This document shows, piece by piece, positions 39,078-49,356 of a DNA stretch of 64,000 nucleotides. The stretch spans positions 176,701 through 240,700 of the forward strand of contig JAPYMA010001087.1 in the NCBI GenBank assembly GCA_035041965.1. Reading direction: 5' to 3'. The notes below the pieces were generated by a model. The model was not told where the DNA came from and made no database searches. It saw only the letters and a program-made list of their open reading frames with translations. The translations under genes were made by a program, and so were the position numbers. This stretch comes from Anisakis pegreffii. Taxonomy: Eukaryota > Nematoda > Chromadorea > Rhabditida > Anisakidae. Every line of letters starts with the position of its first letter. The first letter of the stretch is position 1.

Positions 39078-40132
39078 CGAAAGTCTAAAGAGAAGCTGAA
39101 CCGAACCTTTTACAATTCACCACAGTCCATGCACTATCTTACTGACAACAAGCATTGAACAACTCTTTTAATGGAACGGAACAAATGCATGAGAAGTCTT
39201 TTTTTTTTCTTAAATCACGATTATTCGTTGCGCTCAACTTGGGGCCATAGCAGTTTGCACTTTTCGGATGGCTTTCAGACATTTTTTGCGAATACGTCGA
39301 GGTCACTTGTCGAGATGTACATATTACAACAATTAATTTGTTTTTTTTTCCGCTCGCTTGAAAATTTCTCATGACGACTTCAAATCAGTACGATAGAAAC
39401 TTAATATTAATGAGATGAAATGGAAAAAAGGTTGACGAGAAATTCAACCGGAATTGATGTGCAATATTCAAGGTCAGCATAAACAAAAACAAGCATTAAA
39501 ACGAAAATCAATTGCAATGTGACGAAGTGTAATTGGACGATTAATATCAAAAACGTCTGATGAACCGGCAAGCAGATGTATTATTTTGGTGTATACTTCA
39601 AGCAGTTCGGTTACACGTTCCGTCACGCATCTCGTTGCAAACATATGCAATTTCATACTGGAACAGGTTTTTGCACTTACTATTAGCTGAATAAGTGATT
39701 GGCTCGAATGAATGAAAACTATTTGTCATAGTCGTGCCTAAACGAGGAAGCGACCGAAAATTGTTCCATTTCGACTGGTACTCAAAAACTCGCTTCATGT
39801 CACTTGAAAGATTAATAAACTTGTCCACAATTTTCTTCGTTTTCCTTTCACTGCTCAATGTCAACAAATTTTGGAATTATGTTCACATATGCAACAAACT
39901 TATCATCTGATAATTATTTCATCGCTCAAGCAGCACATTGCATTGTTTGGGAAACAACTTTCGGTTTTGAATGAGATTCCGAGAGGTGAATCATGACTGC
40001 AGACAGGCCTTTTTCCACAGCAGTTTTTTTAATGTGCATACGTACGATTTGTTCCAGTTCAAATGTGACATCAGTTGAGAGTTGGAAATGATGCTGTGCA
40101 TAAGATGATTCAAATTTGAACAATTCAAATTT
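39078..40132. other. Non-coding or uncertain stretch
   Basis: Minus-strand open frames at 39474-39656, 39598-39867 and 39926-40123 have some acceptor-like (TTCCAG, TGAGCAG) and donor-like (GTAAGT, GTACGT) signals, but their phases could not be joined into one model and no family is recognised. Confidence 0.3.
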
Positions 40133-40650
40133 TCAGGTTATTTGGTGTGAGATGCATTCATTCTTTCGAATATTACGACATTTTTCGCATTTCTGCTCGA
40201 AAATCATGTCAAATCCCTTACTATCCTTCACAACTGCGACGCATACTTCTTCTAGCAAAAAAAACACCCTGTTTCGTTAATCACTAAAGAAAAAGCAAAA
40301 AAATACCCATAAACGGCATGAAGTATCTGAGTAAACCATTAATTCTGAAGGAATGAAACCCTTTAATTCCATGCGATTTCTAATGTAACCGTCCCCTAGA
40401 TAAGCCTATTACGATGCAAGGATAGGAGCTTGATGATTGTCGAAGATGAACTGGAGAAAAAACGTGAGAAAAATGCACGATAATAATCGGGATTATATAA
40501 ATATGTTATTACAAATTTATTGACCGTAATGATGCACAGAGAATTCATAAATCGAATTTTGAATTGATCGTTATGTCCGACTGACTAATTACCTTCCAGA
40601 AGAACTTCACGATGCACCAATTCAAAAAGAACTTCATCTCGAATCACCAT
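40133..40650 (-). other. Possible two-exon small gene, unrecognised
   Basis: Exon 1 is 40593-40650: the ATG directly follows TTTTTTCAG, reads MVIRDEVLFELVHREVLLE and ends at a GTAATT donor in phase 1. Exon 2 is 40133-40251 with a TTTTGCTAG acceptor in matching phase and reads EEVCVAVVKDSKGFDMIFEQ, then KCEKCRNIRKN with a CxxC, to a stop; total 58 aa. The match of ATG to a trans-splice-like acceptor and the phase agreement are the only support. Confidence 0.3.
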
Positions 40651-40656
40651 CTGAAA

Positions 40657-41649
40657 AAAAAGAGCAATTTATGATCAATTTGTCTTTGTGGAAGTGTCAA
40701 AATGCTATTGCTGCTGCATTTAATCTGTATACTTCACAAGTATCTTAGTGATTTTTTGAAAAAAAAATGGAAAATTGTCTGAAAAACTTTTTTTCAGATA
40801 CATTCGAAAGGCATTTGCATGATTTCAAAGCGTGAATATTGTAAAATTTGTGAAATTCGCCGGAGCACTTCTCCACTGGTAAAAAAAAAGAAATAAAAGT
40901 GGAGAGATATTTGGTGTGATCAAATGTTGTTTATAAAATAACGTTGATAAAACGAAAATAATTGAAAACATAAAATATACATAAAATATACACAGGGTTG
41001 TGTTCAAGTGATTAACTGCTTTTAACTGCACCTCTTAAGTTTAAAAAAGCCAATTGAGAGCCTTCATCATCGACATTTTCAGCAGTTTCAGTGCTCTTCT
41101 ATTCAATTGCAACTATCGGAATTTTCGTTCTTCTTCCCTTCTCCTGAAGAATGACTAAGAGGAAACTTTTGCGGACGGGTGCAGTTTGCTGAAGGAAAGT
41201 GACTAACACGGTGAGAAATTGCGTCTTATTTGTGATTACAAACTAAAGGAAATCAGTGGACTTAAGCAAAGACGTATACTGTTCGAATGAGCGAGATCTC
41301 TTTGAAGCTAAATGAGAAACGTCATTGATGCATCAAAAATCAACTGAGATGTATTTATGATGCTCACAATAATCAGATGATGCAAACAGATTAAGGATTT
41401 CAGTTGAGATTAAGGAAGTAAACAAGACCAGTGAAAGCGAACGGTTGAGACAGTAACTTAGCATTGGTAACTTATCATCACACCAAAATCATTTCATTGA
41501 ACAGTTTGTTGCTTCATAATAATTCAAGTAGAAGTCCTCTGTCATAGTGTTTGTTCACCTTGAACATTTTCATAGAGATTGTGTGTTTTGCAGTTTTGTG
41601 CACGTTTGTTTATTTACTACAAGTTTTATTCGCTGCTTCGCGTACTTTA
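40657..41649. other. Non-coding stretch before the grl tandem pair
   Basis: No supported gene. Confidence 0.4.
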
Positions 41650-41810
41650 CAAATTCCAGGTCTTTCATGAAGGCGTTAACACTTCCATGCTCATTCTCGT
41701 GACTTCCCTTTTTTATACTCTACACCACCACCCAAAACAAGTTCTTTAAATATAAAAGGAATGGAATCGTTCCATCAGATGTCACTACACATTACGTGCT
41801 TCCGAACAAC
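41650..41810 (+). promoter_or_regulatory. Conserved upstream block of grl copy 1 with TATA box
   Basis: Shares ordered words with 46730-46890 upstream of the second grl gene: AAATTCCAGGT, TCATGAAGGCGTT, CCCAAAACAAGTTCT and TATAAAAG (41751-41758), then a C-A-T-C-rich stretch and ACTTCCGA-like words. Spacing between words is nearly equal in both copies. The TATA box lies about 870 bp before the start codon, so a long outron or 5' UTR is implied. Confidence 0.6.
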
Positions 41811-42619
41811 TCTGCTTCGGATTCTCATCTTCTTTTGTAGCGATTTCGTCCAATCAATCTTCTTCGACGTAGTGTTCTTGCCATGATTTTTGCATGAATG
41901 ATATGATGATCTTAATGGCTCTAGAAAAAAGCTCTAACTGACAATAGCTTTTCTCGAAACTGTCAATTCAGTAAATGAAATGGAAAGAAAATTCGTTCAT
42001 CCGACATGAATTACTGAATAGAACATTTAGAGAATCAACTTTCAAACAGTAACTTTCGACAATTGCTTTTTCCATGGCTAATTAAGATTTACACATGAGT
42101 GCTATTTCATTACATCAATGTTCTAACAACGTTCCTAGTACATTTGATGGAAAAAAGTTGTTTTTGTTGGCTGGCACACACGAAATATTTATAAGTTTTT
42201 TTAGAAACTGTTAACGTCTCATTGGTTGACACCAAATACCCTATTCAAATCATCAGCATGCGATTGACTGATACGAGACGAATCTATGCATTTACCGACT
42301 TTTTACCCTTCCGATGTTATTGTCTTATTTTCGTTAAATTATAAATGAAATTCTGTACCTTCAATTATATTTCAGTGTGATGTTTCCATATAGCTTAATA
42401 AGTGAGCCTACTTCAAAAAGATCAGTCTGAGAAGTCGACACATTTTTATTGATCATAATTGCATTTGTATAGTTATGTACATTAGGCGAAAATTGACAAA
42501 TGTTTTACGGGTTATTTTGTAAGATGAATTATTTATTGACGAAAATGGAGTGGAGAGTGATGCTTGATAGATGCACGTAGTGTGTGGTTGTGATTAAGAT
42601 GGAATGATATGCAATAATG

Positions 42620-42626
42620 TTTCAGG
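42620..42626 (+). promoter_or_regulatory. Probable trans-splice acceptor of grl copy 1
   Basis: TTTCAG followed by one G and the ATG at 42627. The long distance to the conserved TATA block and the absence of a coding exon in between favour spliced-leader addition. Confidence 0.5.
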
Positions 42627-44601
42627 ATGCTGCTCAAATGGATCTTGTTAGCAGTGGTACTGGGTTATGAGAGGGTTGTGGTAGAGGCCGCAGGGTGTTG
42701 CTGCGAGCCAGCATGCAGTGTGCCTGTGTGTCCTCCACCCCCTCCCCCACGCCCGTGCCCACCTCCGATATGCCCACCCAGGGTGTGTCCTCCTCGGCCA
42801 CCGTGCCCCCCACCCCCACCACCACCTCCAGCACCAGTCTGTCCTCCACCGCCACCACCCCGTCCTTGTCCTGCACCCCAGCCACCTCCGCCATGCCCGC
42901 CACATTTCTGTCCCCCACCTCCACTTCCACCTCCATGTCCTCCACATGTGTGCCCTCCACCCCCACCACCTCCTCCATGCCCAGCACCGTGCTGTCCTCC
43001 CCCACCTCCTCCACGACCATGCCCTCCACCACCTCCTCCACCACCATGCCCTCCACCTCCACCACAACCGATCTGTCCTCCACCGCCACCTCCCCGACCG
43101 TGCCCCAAACCATGCTGTCCTCCCCCTCGACCGCCCCCACCGTGCCCACCGCCACACTGCCCCCCGCCACCACCCCTCCACTATGCCCACCACCACCACC
43201 TCCCCGACCATGCCCACGCCCTCCAAAACCAGTTTGTCCACCACCAGTCTGTCTTCCTGCTGTAAGTTTCCACTCACATTCTAACACAGTGGTTCTCAAG
43301 CTCAGGCGTTTCGTGCCCTCTTCAGGCGTATTTCAGAACAACCTCTTCCCTGTCCTGCAATAATCCACGTGAACCATCCTATTCTAACAACCCATTGCTT
43401 CCCAGCAATTTCCACTCTAAGAAAAAACAAAAGAGTTGTTTCATAGATCAACAAGTTTGTTGTCGTGCATTCGTCGGTTATGGTAAAGGAATCAGTCTCT
43501 TGTGGTCAAACAAGCATTTCGAAAAGAAAAATAATAGGTCAACTATTCATTTTAGGAAATAAATCAATAATGATTTGCGGGTTCGCTAAATTCACTCCCC
43601 AAAATCCTCCAATTGTTTTCAAGTAAATTTTCGCATCCCGCTGCGAGAACAGAGAACTACTGTTATGTTCACCAAATATTCTGTTTTTGTTCCTCTAAAA
43701 TGTCAGAAAATTTCGCTAATTGAACAAAAATATAAGTGCAAACATATCAGTATAATTATATGACACATCTTGTCATATGATACCTTACTTGAGTGAATGC
43801 ACTGATCTAATGATAAGAAAAAAAAACAATTTCAATATTAAGCGTCCATCACACGATTGCTGCTTCCAATGTGCAACTACATCATGTACGCGACGATTCC
43901 ACCATACCAGAAGACACAAGCGTTCTGAAGAAGAAAAGAGAACTGCGGTTGAAGAAATTGTGAAAAGGTTAGAAGGTGAAGAAATCACATGCAATAGTGA
44001 AAAGCTCAAAAAAATCATGCTACAAGTGAGTGAATTCAGCTCGATTTCTTCTTTTTTTGTTTAGCAAAAACGAAGTTCTCTTCAACAAGCATATAATTCC
44101 TGCAGAAATATTTCATCGATCTTTTTCAAATGCAATACTTCCGAACTGTCATAGATAACTTGAACGGAACAAAAAAAATTCTGAAGTTTTACATGCACAT
44201 AATGCATATGCTCGTTGTCAATCAAGTGAGAACGACTAAGAAAAATATTGGTGAATAGAATGAAGAAAAATAACTTGCGTCGTTCGAAGTGCGCACAAAG
44301 AAGTTCTCGCATTTGACCACACGTCGAGTTCGACTGATATGAATTGAAAGCTAGAGATCTGAATTCGACAAATGAATGCTTCGTATTCATTGATTAAACC
44401 TAAAAGAAATCTGAATGTTAGGAAATGACAAGTGATATGGCGATGGCGAAGCGTAATATCCAACGTGCAGTCGAAAGGGTATTCATGGCCGACTTCAACG
44501 TGATTTGTGCAAAGAAATCGTTCTCATACGTTTCACATACAGACACCTATTGCCAGATCAGTCGACCGGACGTGACTTGCTATGCATTCATGGCTTATTA
44601 G
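42627..44601 (+). CDS. Ground-like (hedgehog-related) secreted Pro/Cys-rich protein, copy 1
   Basis: Member of the nematode grl family: secreted, usually made in epidermis, glia or other apical epithelia in step with moulting. Exon 1 (42627-43261) encodes a signal peptide (LLKWILLAVVLGYERVVVEA), a CCCEPAC start and a long proline tract punctuated by CP pairs. Exon 2 (43843-44025) has RPSHDCCFQC, a basic HHTRRHKRSEEE stretch and TCNSEKLKKIMLQ. Exon 3 (44422-44601) has FNVIC, FSYVSHTDTYCQ and VTCYAFMAY, completing the ground-like domain; about 332 aa in all. Exons 2 and 3 are phase 0, but exon 1 read from its ATG arrives in the wrong phase. A frame change is needed at the CCCC run 43173-43176, where one more C would restore the CPPPPPP pattern and the phase-0 donor GTAAGT. 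Without it the frame stops at 43265, just past the donor. Confidence 0.88.
43287..43662. mobile_element. hAT-type non-autonomous element in intron 1 of grl copy 1
   Basis: Left end CAGTGGTTCTCAAGC and right end GAGAACTACTG form imperfect terminal inverted repeats of the same type as the 69-bp element at 17374. No clear 8-bp target duplication is visible, so the boundary is tentative. The paralogous intron of grl copy 2 lacks it, so it probably inserted after the gene duplication. Confidence 0.45.
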
Positions 44602-46729
44602 ATGCCTCATTCTTAGCTGATCTATGTATTGTGCGGTGTTCACTTCGATCATTCTTCTGTAATCGGAATCTCATGATGTATCATTAAAATGTTTCGTGTT
44701 TAAAAATGACTGTGCTTTTTGTTTGATTTTGCATCGTACTCCGTCTAATTGGATGGATATTTCCAACTACGTACTGCCCACAATGTTTTGTTCCGTTTTC
44801 TGCCATAAAAATTTTCCTACCGTAATTGAGCGTTCTCAGAGAGTGTCAACAGTGCAAAAGTATGATCAGTGAATGGCTTGGATGATGGCCATTTCTAAGA
44901 GAGTCACTGACATTCTAGCATCATCTCATCGAAATTTTCGTCCATTTCTATCCAGCATCAGCGAGAGACACATTCCGGACTGTATGTATCTCATCAAGTA
45001 CATTTGTGAACTACGAAAAAATCGAACTATGAAAAAAATCGCATCACAGTTCAGAGGAATGCAAAAAATCAATTCGCCCATTTTTATTTTTTATAATATT
45101 CGATGGTTCAGTGTCGATTCGCTGAACTACGTTGGTGATGAGTGGAAATGACGTTAGGCGACGGTTTTCAAAATGAAAATTTCCTGTCGAAAACGTCGCG
45201 GTTTTCTTTTTTTTCGTTCCATTTTTCTTCCTATGTAAAGTGAACGTTCTTGCTGAACGTTCTCGCTTTACCTGATTGCTTTGAATCATTCATAAGCAAC
45301 CAAGGGGAGGGAGGGAAATCACGCCGAGTGAGCATGAAGGAACAAAACTGGTATCGAATGAAGAGCGAAATCATTGGGAAGATGATCTAAAATTTCAATG
45401 ATGAAATGATTACAAGCCTTAATGAAAATACTGATTAACGAGGCCCAGGCAAGGAGGGTAGCATTCAGCAGCTTGCAGCAGTTTTCACGGCACTCGAAAT
45501 CGGTGAAACGCAGTATTTTGGTGTCATCGCTTTTGCGTTAGGTTGTTTTGGAATGGTATTCATAATTGTTGATTATGTTGCTTTGGGTGCTATGTTTACT
45601 GGTGAATTAATATGTATAAATAGAACTTTCTGCGATCTATTCCCGGATCACTAATGGAACAGTTAAGATGAATTCGAAACGATGCATGTTTCAGTGAGCT
45701 TGTAATGATATGATGGAGACATTCAAAGAAGGGTATTCGTAATTGTTGATTTCAAAGGGTTTTGATTATATAAGCTCGAGGAACGAAACGGGATTGAAGA
45801 CTGAAAATTCGTTGCCGTCAGCCTGAATACTGCAGTCAGGAAGACAATACATTTGCATTGGTAATGCGATTAAAAGGATTGAATTCGAATTGTTTTACTC
45901 ATCTGCAAACATTTGTGCAGTGAAGCGGTACACAGCTGATGCAATTCGACTGTAAGAGGAGGACAACAACCATGAACTGTAAGAACTCGCTCGGAGCACT
46001 CAATCATGCAAACACGTGAAATTGACCTATTCTCCTGCGGTATGCAATTATGATAAACGAATGAAGTCGTTTGTAATTGATTTCGAGGAAACAGTCATAC
46101 TAAAAGGTGAATAGCGATCGGTTGAATACGACTTGGTAACATCAATCCATAAATGACAATTATATTTTTTGACAGTGTTGTGTTCGAGCATAATCAACGT
46201 GTAATTTGATAAGAACTGCTCGCAGAATGTGGTGAATTCATGAGAACAATCAAGACAACGATCATGGTTCATACCCTCATCATACACTGACTATGTTACC
46301 TCATATATGAGTCGTTAAGGTATTATTGAGATGTGCATATAAAATTTAATAATTCTTATTCAGAAATCTGCATTTATGGTTCATGAAAAACCATGATAAG
46401 CCGTCAAAAAGCCGTCGGTGGTCTGATCGCTCGCAGTTGGTTAAAAAACCAAAATTTTTGGAAACACTTTGCCATCGATGACAACAAGTGCTTACTCATA
46501 TCATTCACGATTTCTTCATTGATTAGAAAGCGCTACATACCTGAATACAAATTGGTTTTGATATCATCTTTATGATATGATAAGCATACACATCACTTCA
46601 TCATCAACAGAAGCTTCTATAAACTGCTTTTCACCTTGAAAAGTTTCATTGACACAGCGTTCATTGAAAACTCTGTGTATGTTCGTGTTTATACAATAGT
46701 TTTCATTGAGTATGTGATTACGCAATTCA
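44602..46729. other. Spacer between the two grl genes
   Basis: No recognised gene. The ORF 44873-45151 (plus, 92 codons) has no splice context and no family match. The right end merges into the conserved upstream block of grl copy 2. Confidence 0.4.
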
Positions 46730-46890
46730 GAAATTCCAGGTAAGTCATGAAGGCGTTGACAGTTTGGTGCTCATATGAGTGACTGGTGTTTTTATCTGCT
46801 ATAAAGCACCTCCCAAAACAAGTTCTAAAAGTATAAAAGAGCTGAAAATATTTCATCGGATGTCAGTGCACAATATAAACTTCCGAGGCC
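46730..46890 (+). promoter_or_regulatory. Conserved upstream block of grl copy 2 with TATA box
   Basis: Paralogue of 41650-41810: AAATTCCAGGT, TCATGAAGGCGTT, CCCAAAACAAGTTCT and TATAAAAG (46832-46839), about 690 bp before the start codon. Conservation here while the intervening 600-800 bp have diverged points to promoter function. Confidence 0.6.
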
Positions 46891-47511
46891 GCGATTTTAT
46901 AATCCAAATTTCTTATACCCGTTCAAGACGCTCCACCTAGAAAAGTAGATGTAGACGCGTTCTCATCGTCCATTGAATCATATCGTTACCCTCTAATTCT
47001 CACATGAATCAGAATAAAAGAAATTTTACTTGTTTTTAATCGATCACTGTACCAGCTTTTAGCTGAATGAATCAGATTAATAGAAGAAACTCTCAAATAT
47101 TAGCCTTCATTGGTCTTCGTTTACATCAATTCAATGAGAAATTATCCATAAATTTTTTGATTCCTCAATATTATTGTACCATTGCTGAGTGATTAAATCA
47201 ATCTTTATATTTCTCAAAATAGTTGCATCGTAATTGTTAGGATTTTTTATCCGATATTGAAATATTTTACGATTGCCTCGGAATGAAAGAATTGTTTTGA
47301 TTGCTCGTTACGGTACAAAATTCAGTCTTAAGTTGAAGGTCGTAATGAATATTGTACACTTGTAATGTTCACCAAACGCTGCACGCAGTGTTTGGTGAAT
47401 TGAGAGAGATTACGATATGCACAATTGAGAATTGAGGAATAAAAGTATTCGAAAGGTTTGCGATCGAAGCGAATTGAAATTGTTAAAGTGTAATATGACC
47501 GGAATGAAGTG

Positions 47512-47519
47512 ATTTAAGG
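47512..47519 (+). promoter_or_regulatory. Possible trans-splice acceptor of grl copy 2
   Basis: ATTTAAG followed by one G and the ATG, the same position as TTTCAG-G-ATG in copy 1. AAG acceptors are used elsewhere in this window, so the site is plausible. Confidence 0.35.
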
Positions 47520-49356
47520 ATGTTACCCACATTGGTATTACTAGCAGCCGTATTGTGCTATGAAGGAAGTGTTGTAGAGGCAGGAGGGTGCTGTTGCATG
47601 CCAGCATGCAGAGTGCCTGCGTGCCCCCAACCCCTGCCACCCCCTCCCCCACGTCCTTGCCCACCTCCGATATGCCCACCTAAGGTGTGTCCTGCGCCAC
47701 CGCCATGCCCTCCACCCCCACCACCACCTCCTCCGCCAGTCTGTCCTCCACCCCCGCCTCCTACGCCATGCCCTCCTCCCCCACCACCCCCACCCTGCCC
47801 ACCAAAGGTATGTCCCCCACCTCCACCTCCACCGCCATGTCCTCCACATGTGTGTCCTCCACCACCACCACCTCCTCCATGCCCACCACCGAATTGTCCT
47901 CCTCCTCCCCCGCCACCACCATGCCCTCCACCACCCCCTCCACCAGCGTGTCCTCCACCTCCACCACCCCGTCCTTGTCCCCCACCACCACCTCCCCTGT
48001 ATGTCCACCGAAAGTCTGTCCCCCACCCCCTCCCCCACCACCATGCCCACCACATGTTTGTCCCCCGCCACCACCCCTCCACCATGTCCACCACCACCAC
48101 CTCCAAGACCATGCCCACCTCCTCCTCCAAGACCAGTGTGTCCACCACCCAGACCGTGCCCCGCTCCTGTAAGTTTGTTTTTTATTTATTTCATACCAAT
48201 ATTCTATCCTCAGTTCATTATAATGATATTTAAATAATATCTCTCAAGTAATTACATCCTTCTTGAACTTCTACTGCTTAATTTCATCCATATTCTTCGT
48301 GAAGCAGTGGCATTAATTTGCTGAGTTTGTAAAGCTCTCGGTAAAAAAACTTTCGAGAATTGTAATACTCAATAAAAGATCACCATTCGACTGGGTTTCC
48401 ATCCATCGTTTTCTAATATCATATGCTAAATAATCACATTTGAGTAATTTCTTTCATTAATTAGAAAAAAATTCTTCGATATATGACCATATGTACAATT
48501 GTACAATTGTTAATTATACTTGATTAGAAAATGTTTATGTGCACAGGAAATGAACATGTTGTTAACATTGCTGGAGTGAAGCAAACAGGTCAAATCAAAG
48601 TATGGGAATCAATTAGGTTTTATTAGAAGGGACTCACTTTTAGATACCAATCAAATTGACCAACAAACTTCTCATCACAATTACCCAGCAATATTGATGC
48701 CTAAACAGTAATGTAAAGGCAAAACCTGATCCAATCGCTACCACAACAAAACTGAACACATTTGTTGCTTTAATGATAAAGAAACGATTTCAATATTAAG
48801 CGTCCATCTTACGATTGCTGCTTCCAATGTATGCCTTCACAATGTGTGCGACGATTCCACCACCACAGAAGAAACAAGCGTTCTGAAGAAGAGGGTACTG
48901 CGATTGGAGAAGTTGTGAAAATGTTAGAAGGTGAAGAAATCACATGCAATAGTGAAAAGCTCAAAAATATCATGCTACAAGTGAGTGAATTCAGTTCAGT
49001 TGTTTTTACAGCAAAGACCACGTAATTGCTGCATGAAGTGCAACATTGATTCAGTCTCATATATTTAAGCATGAATTCGCCTCCAGCAACCGCATTAAAC
49101 GATATTTAATCTAAGGCCAACCAACCCTTACGTTGCCAATTGAGATGAGATGAGATGAGTGACTGGCTGCTTTCAGGAAATAACGAATGACACGTCTGTG
49201 GCCAAACGAAACATTCAACGAGCCGCCGAAAAAATACTCAAAGAAGACTTCAACGTGATTTGCGCCGAAGGGCCCTTCTCTTATGTTTCACACACGGACA
49301 CTTATTGTCAGATCACTAAGCCGAGTGTAACTTGTTACGCATTCAAGGCTTATTGA
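47520..49356 (+). CDS. Ground-like (hedgehog-related) secreted Pro/Cys-rich protein, copy 2
   Basis: Tandem paralogue of the gene at 42627, starts 4.9 kb apart. Exon 1 (47520-48168): signal peptide (LPTLVLLAAVLCYEGSVVEA), CCCMPAC, then a proline tract with regular CP pairs. Exon 2 (48801-48980): RPSYDCCFQC, HHHRRNKRSEEE, TCNSEKLKNIMLQ. Exon 3 (49177-49356): FNVICAEGPFSYVSHTDTYC and VTCYAFKAY; about 336 aa. The ground-like domain is complete with its conserved cysteines. Exon 1 needs two frame changes to keep the CPPPP pattern and reach the phase-0 donor: at the CCCC runs 47994-47997 and 48074-48077. The second is the same site as in copy 1. Read without changes, the frame runs on to a stop at 48233 in the intron. 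Consensus error, real mutation or frameshifting cannot be told apart here. Confidence 0.86.

Noticed and set aside
40593..40650. Similarity of MVIRDEVLFELVHREVL to the start of TRAPPC6-type proteins
   Set aside because: Only a short resemblance, and none of the later conserved TRAPPC6 blocks could be found on the same strand.
42627..43261. Proline-rich exon as a collagen or extensin gene
   Set aside because: No Gly-X-Y repeats; downstream exons encode a clear ground-like domain.
42634..43299. Long minus-strand Gly-rich and Trp/Arg-rich frames opposite the grl exons (also 47541-48148)
   Set aside because: They are the complement of the proline/cysteine codon tract; all six frames stay open because of low complexity. 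The plus strand has signal peptide, splice sites and the ground-like domain.
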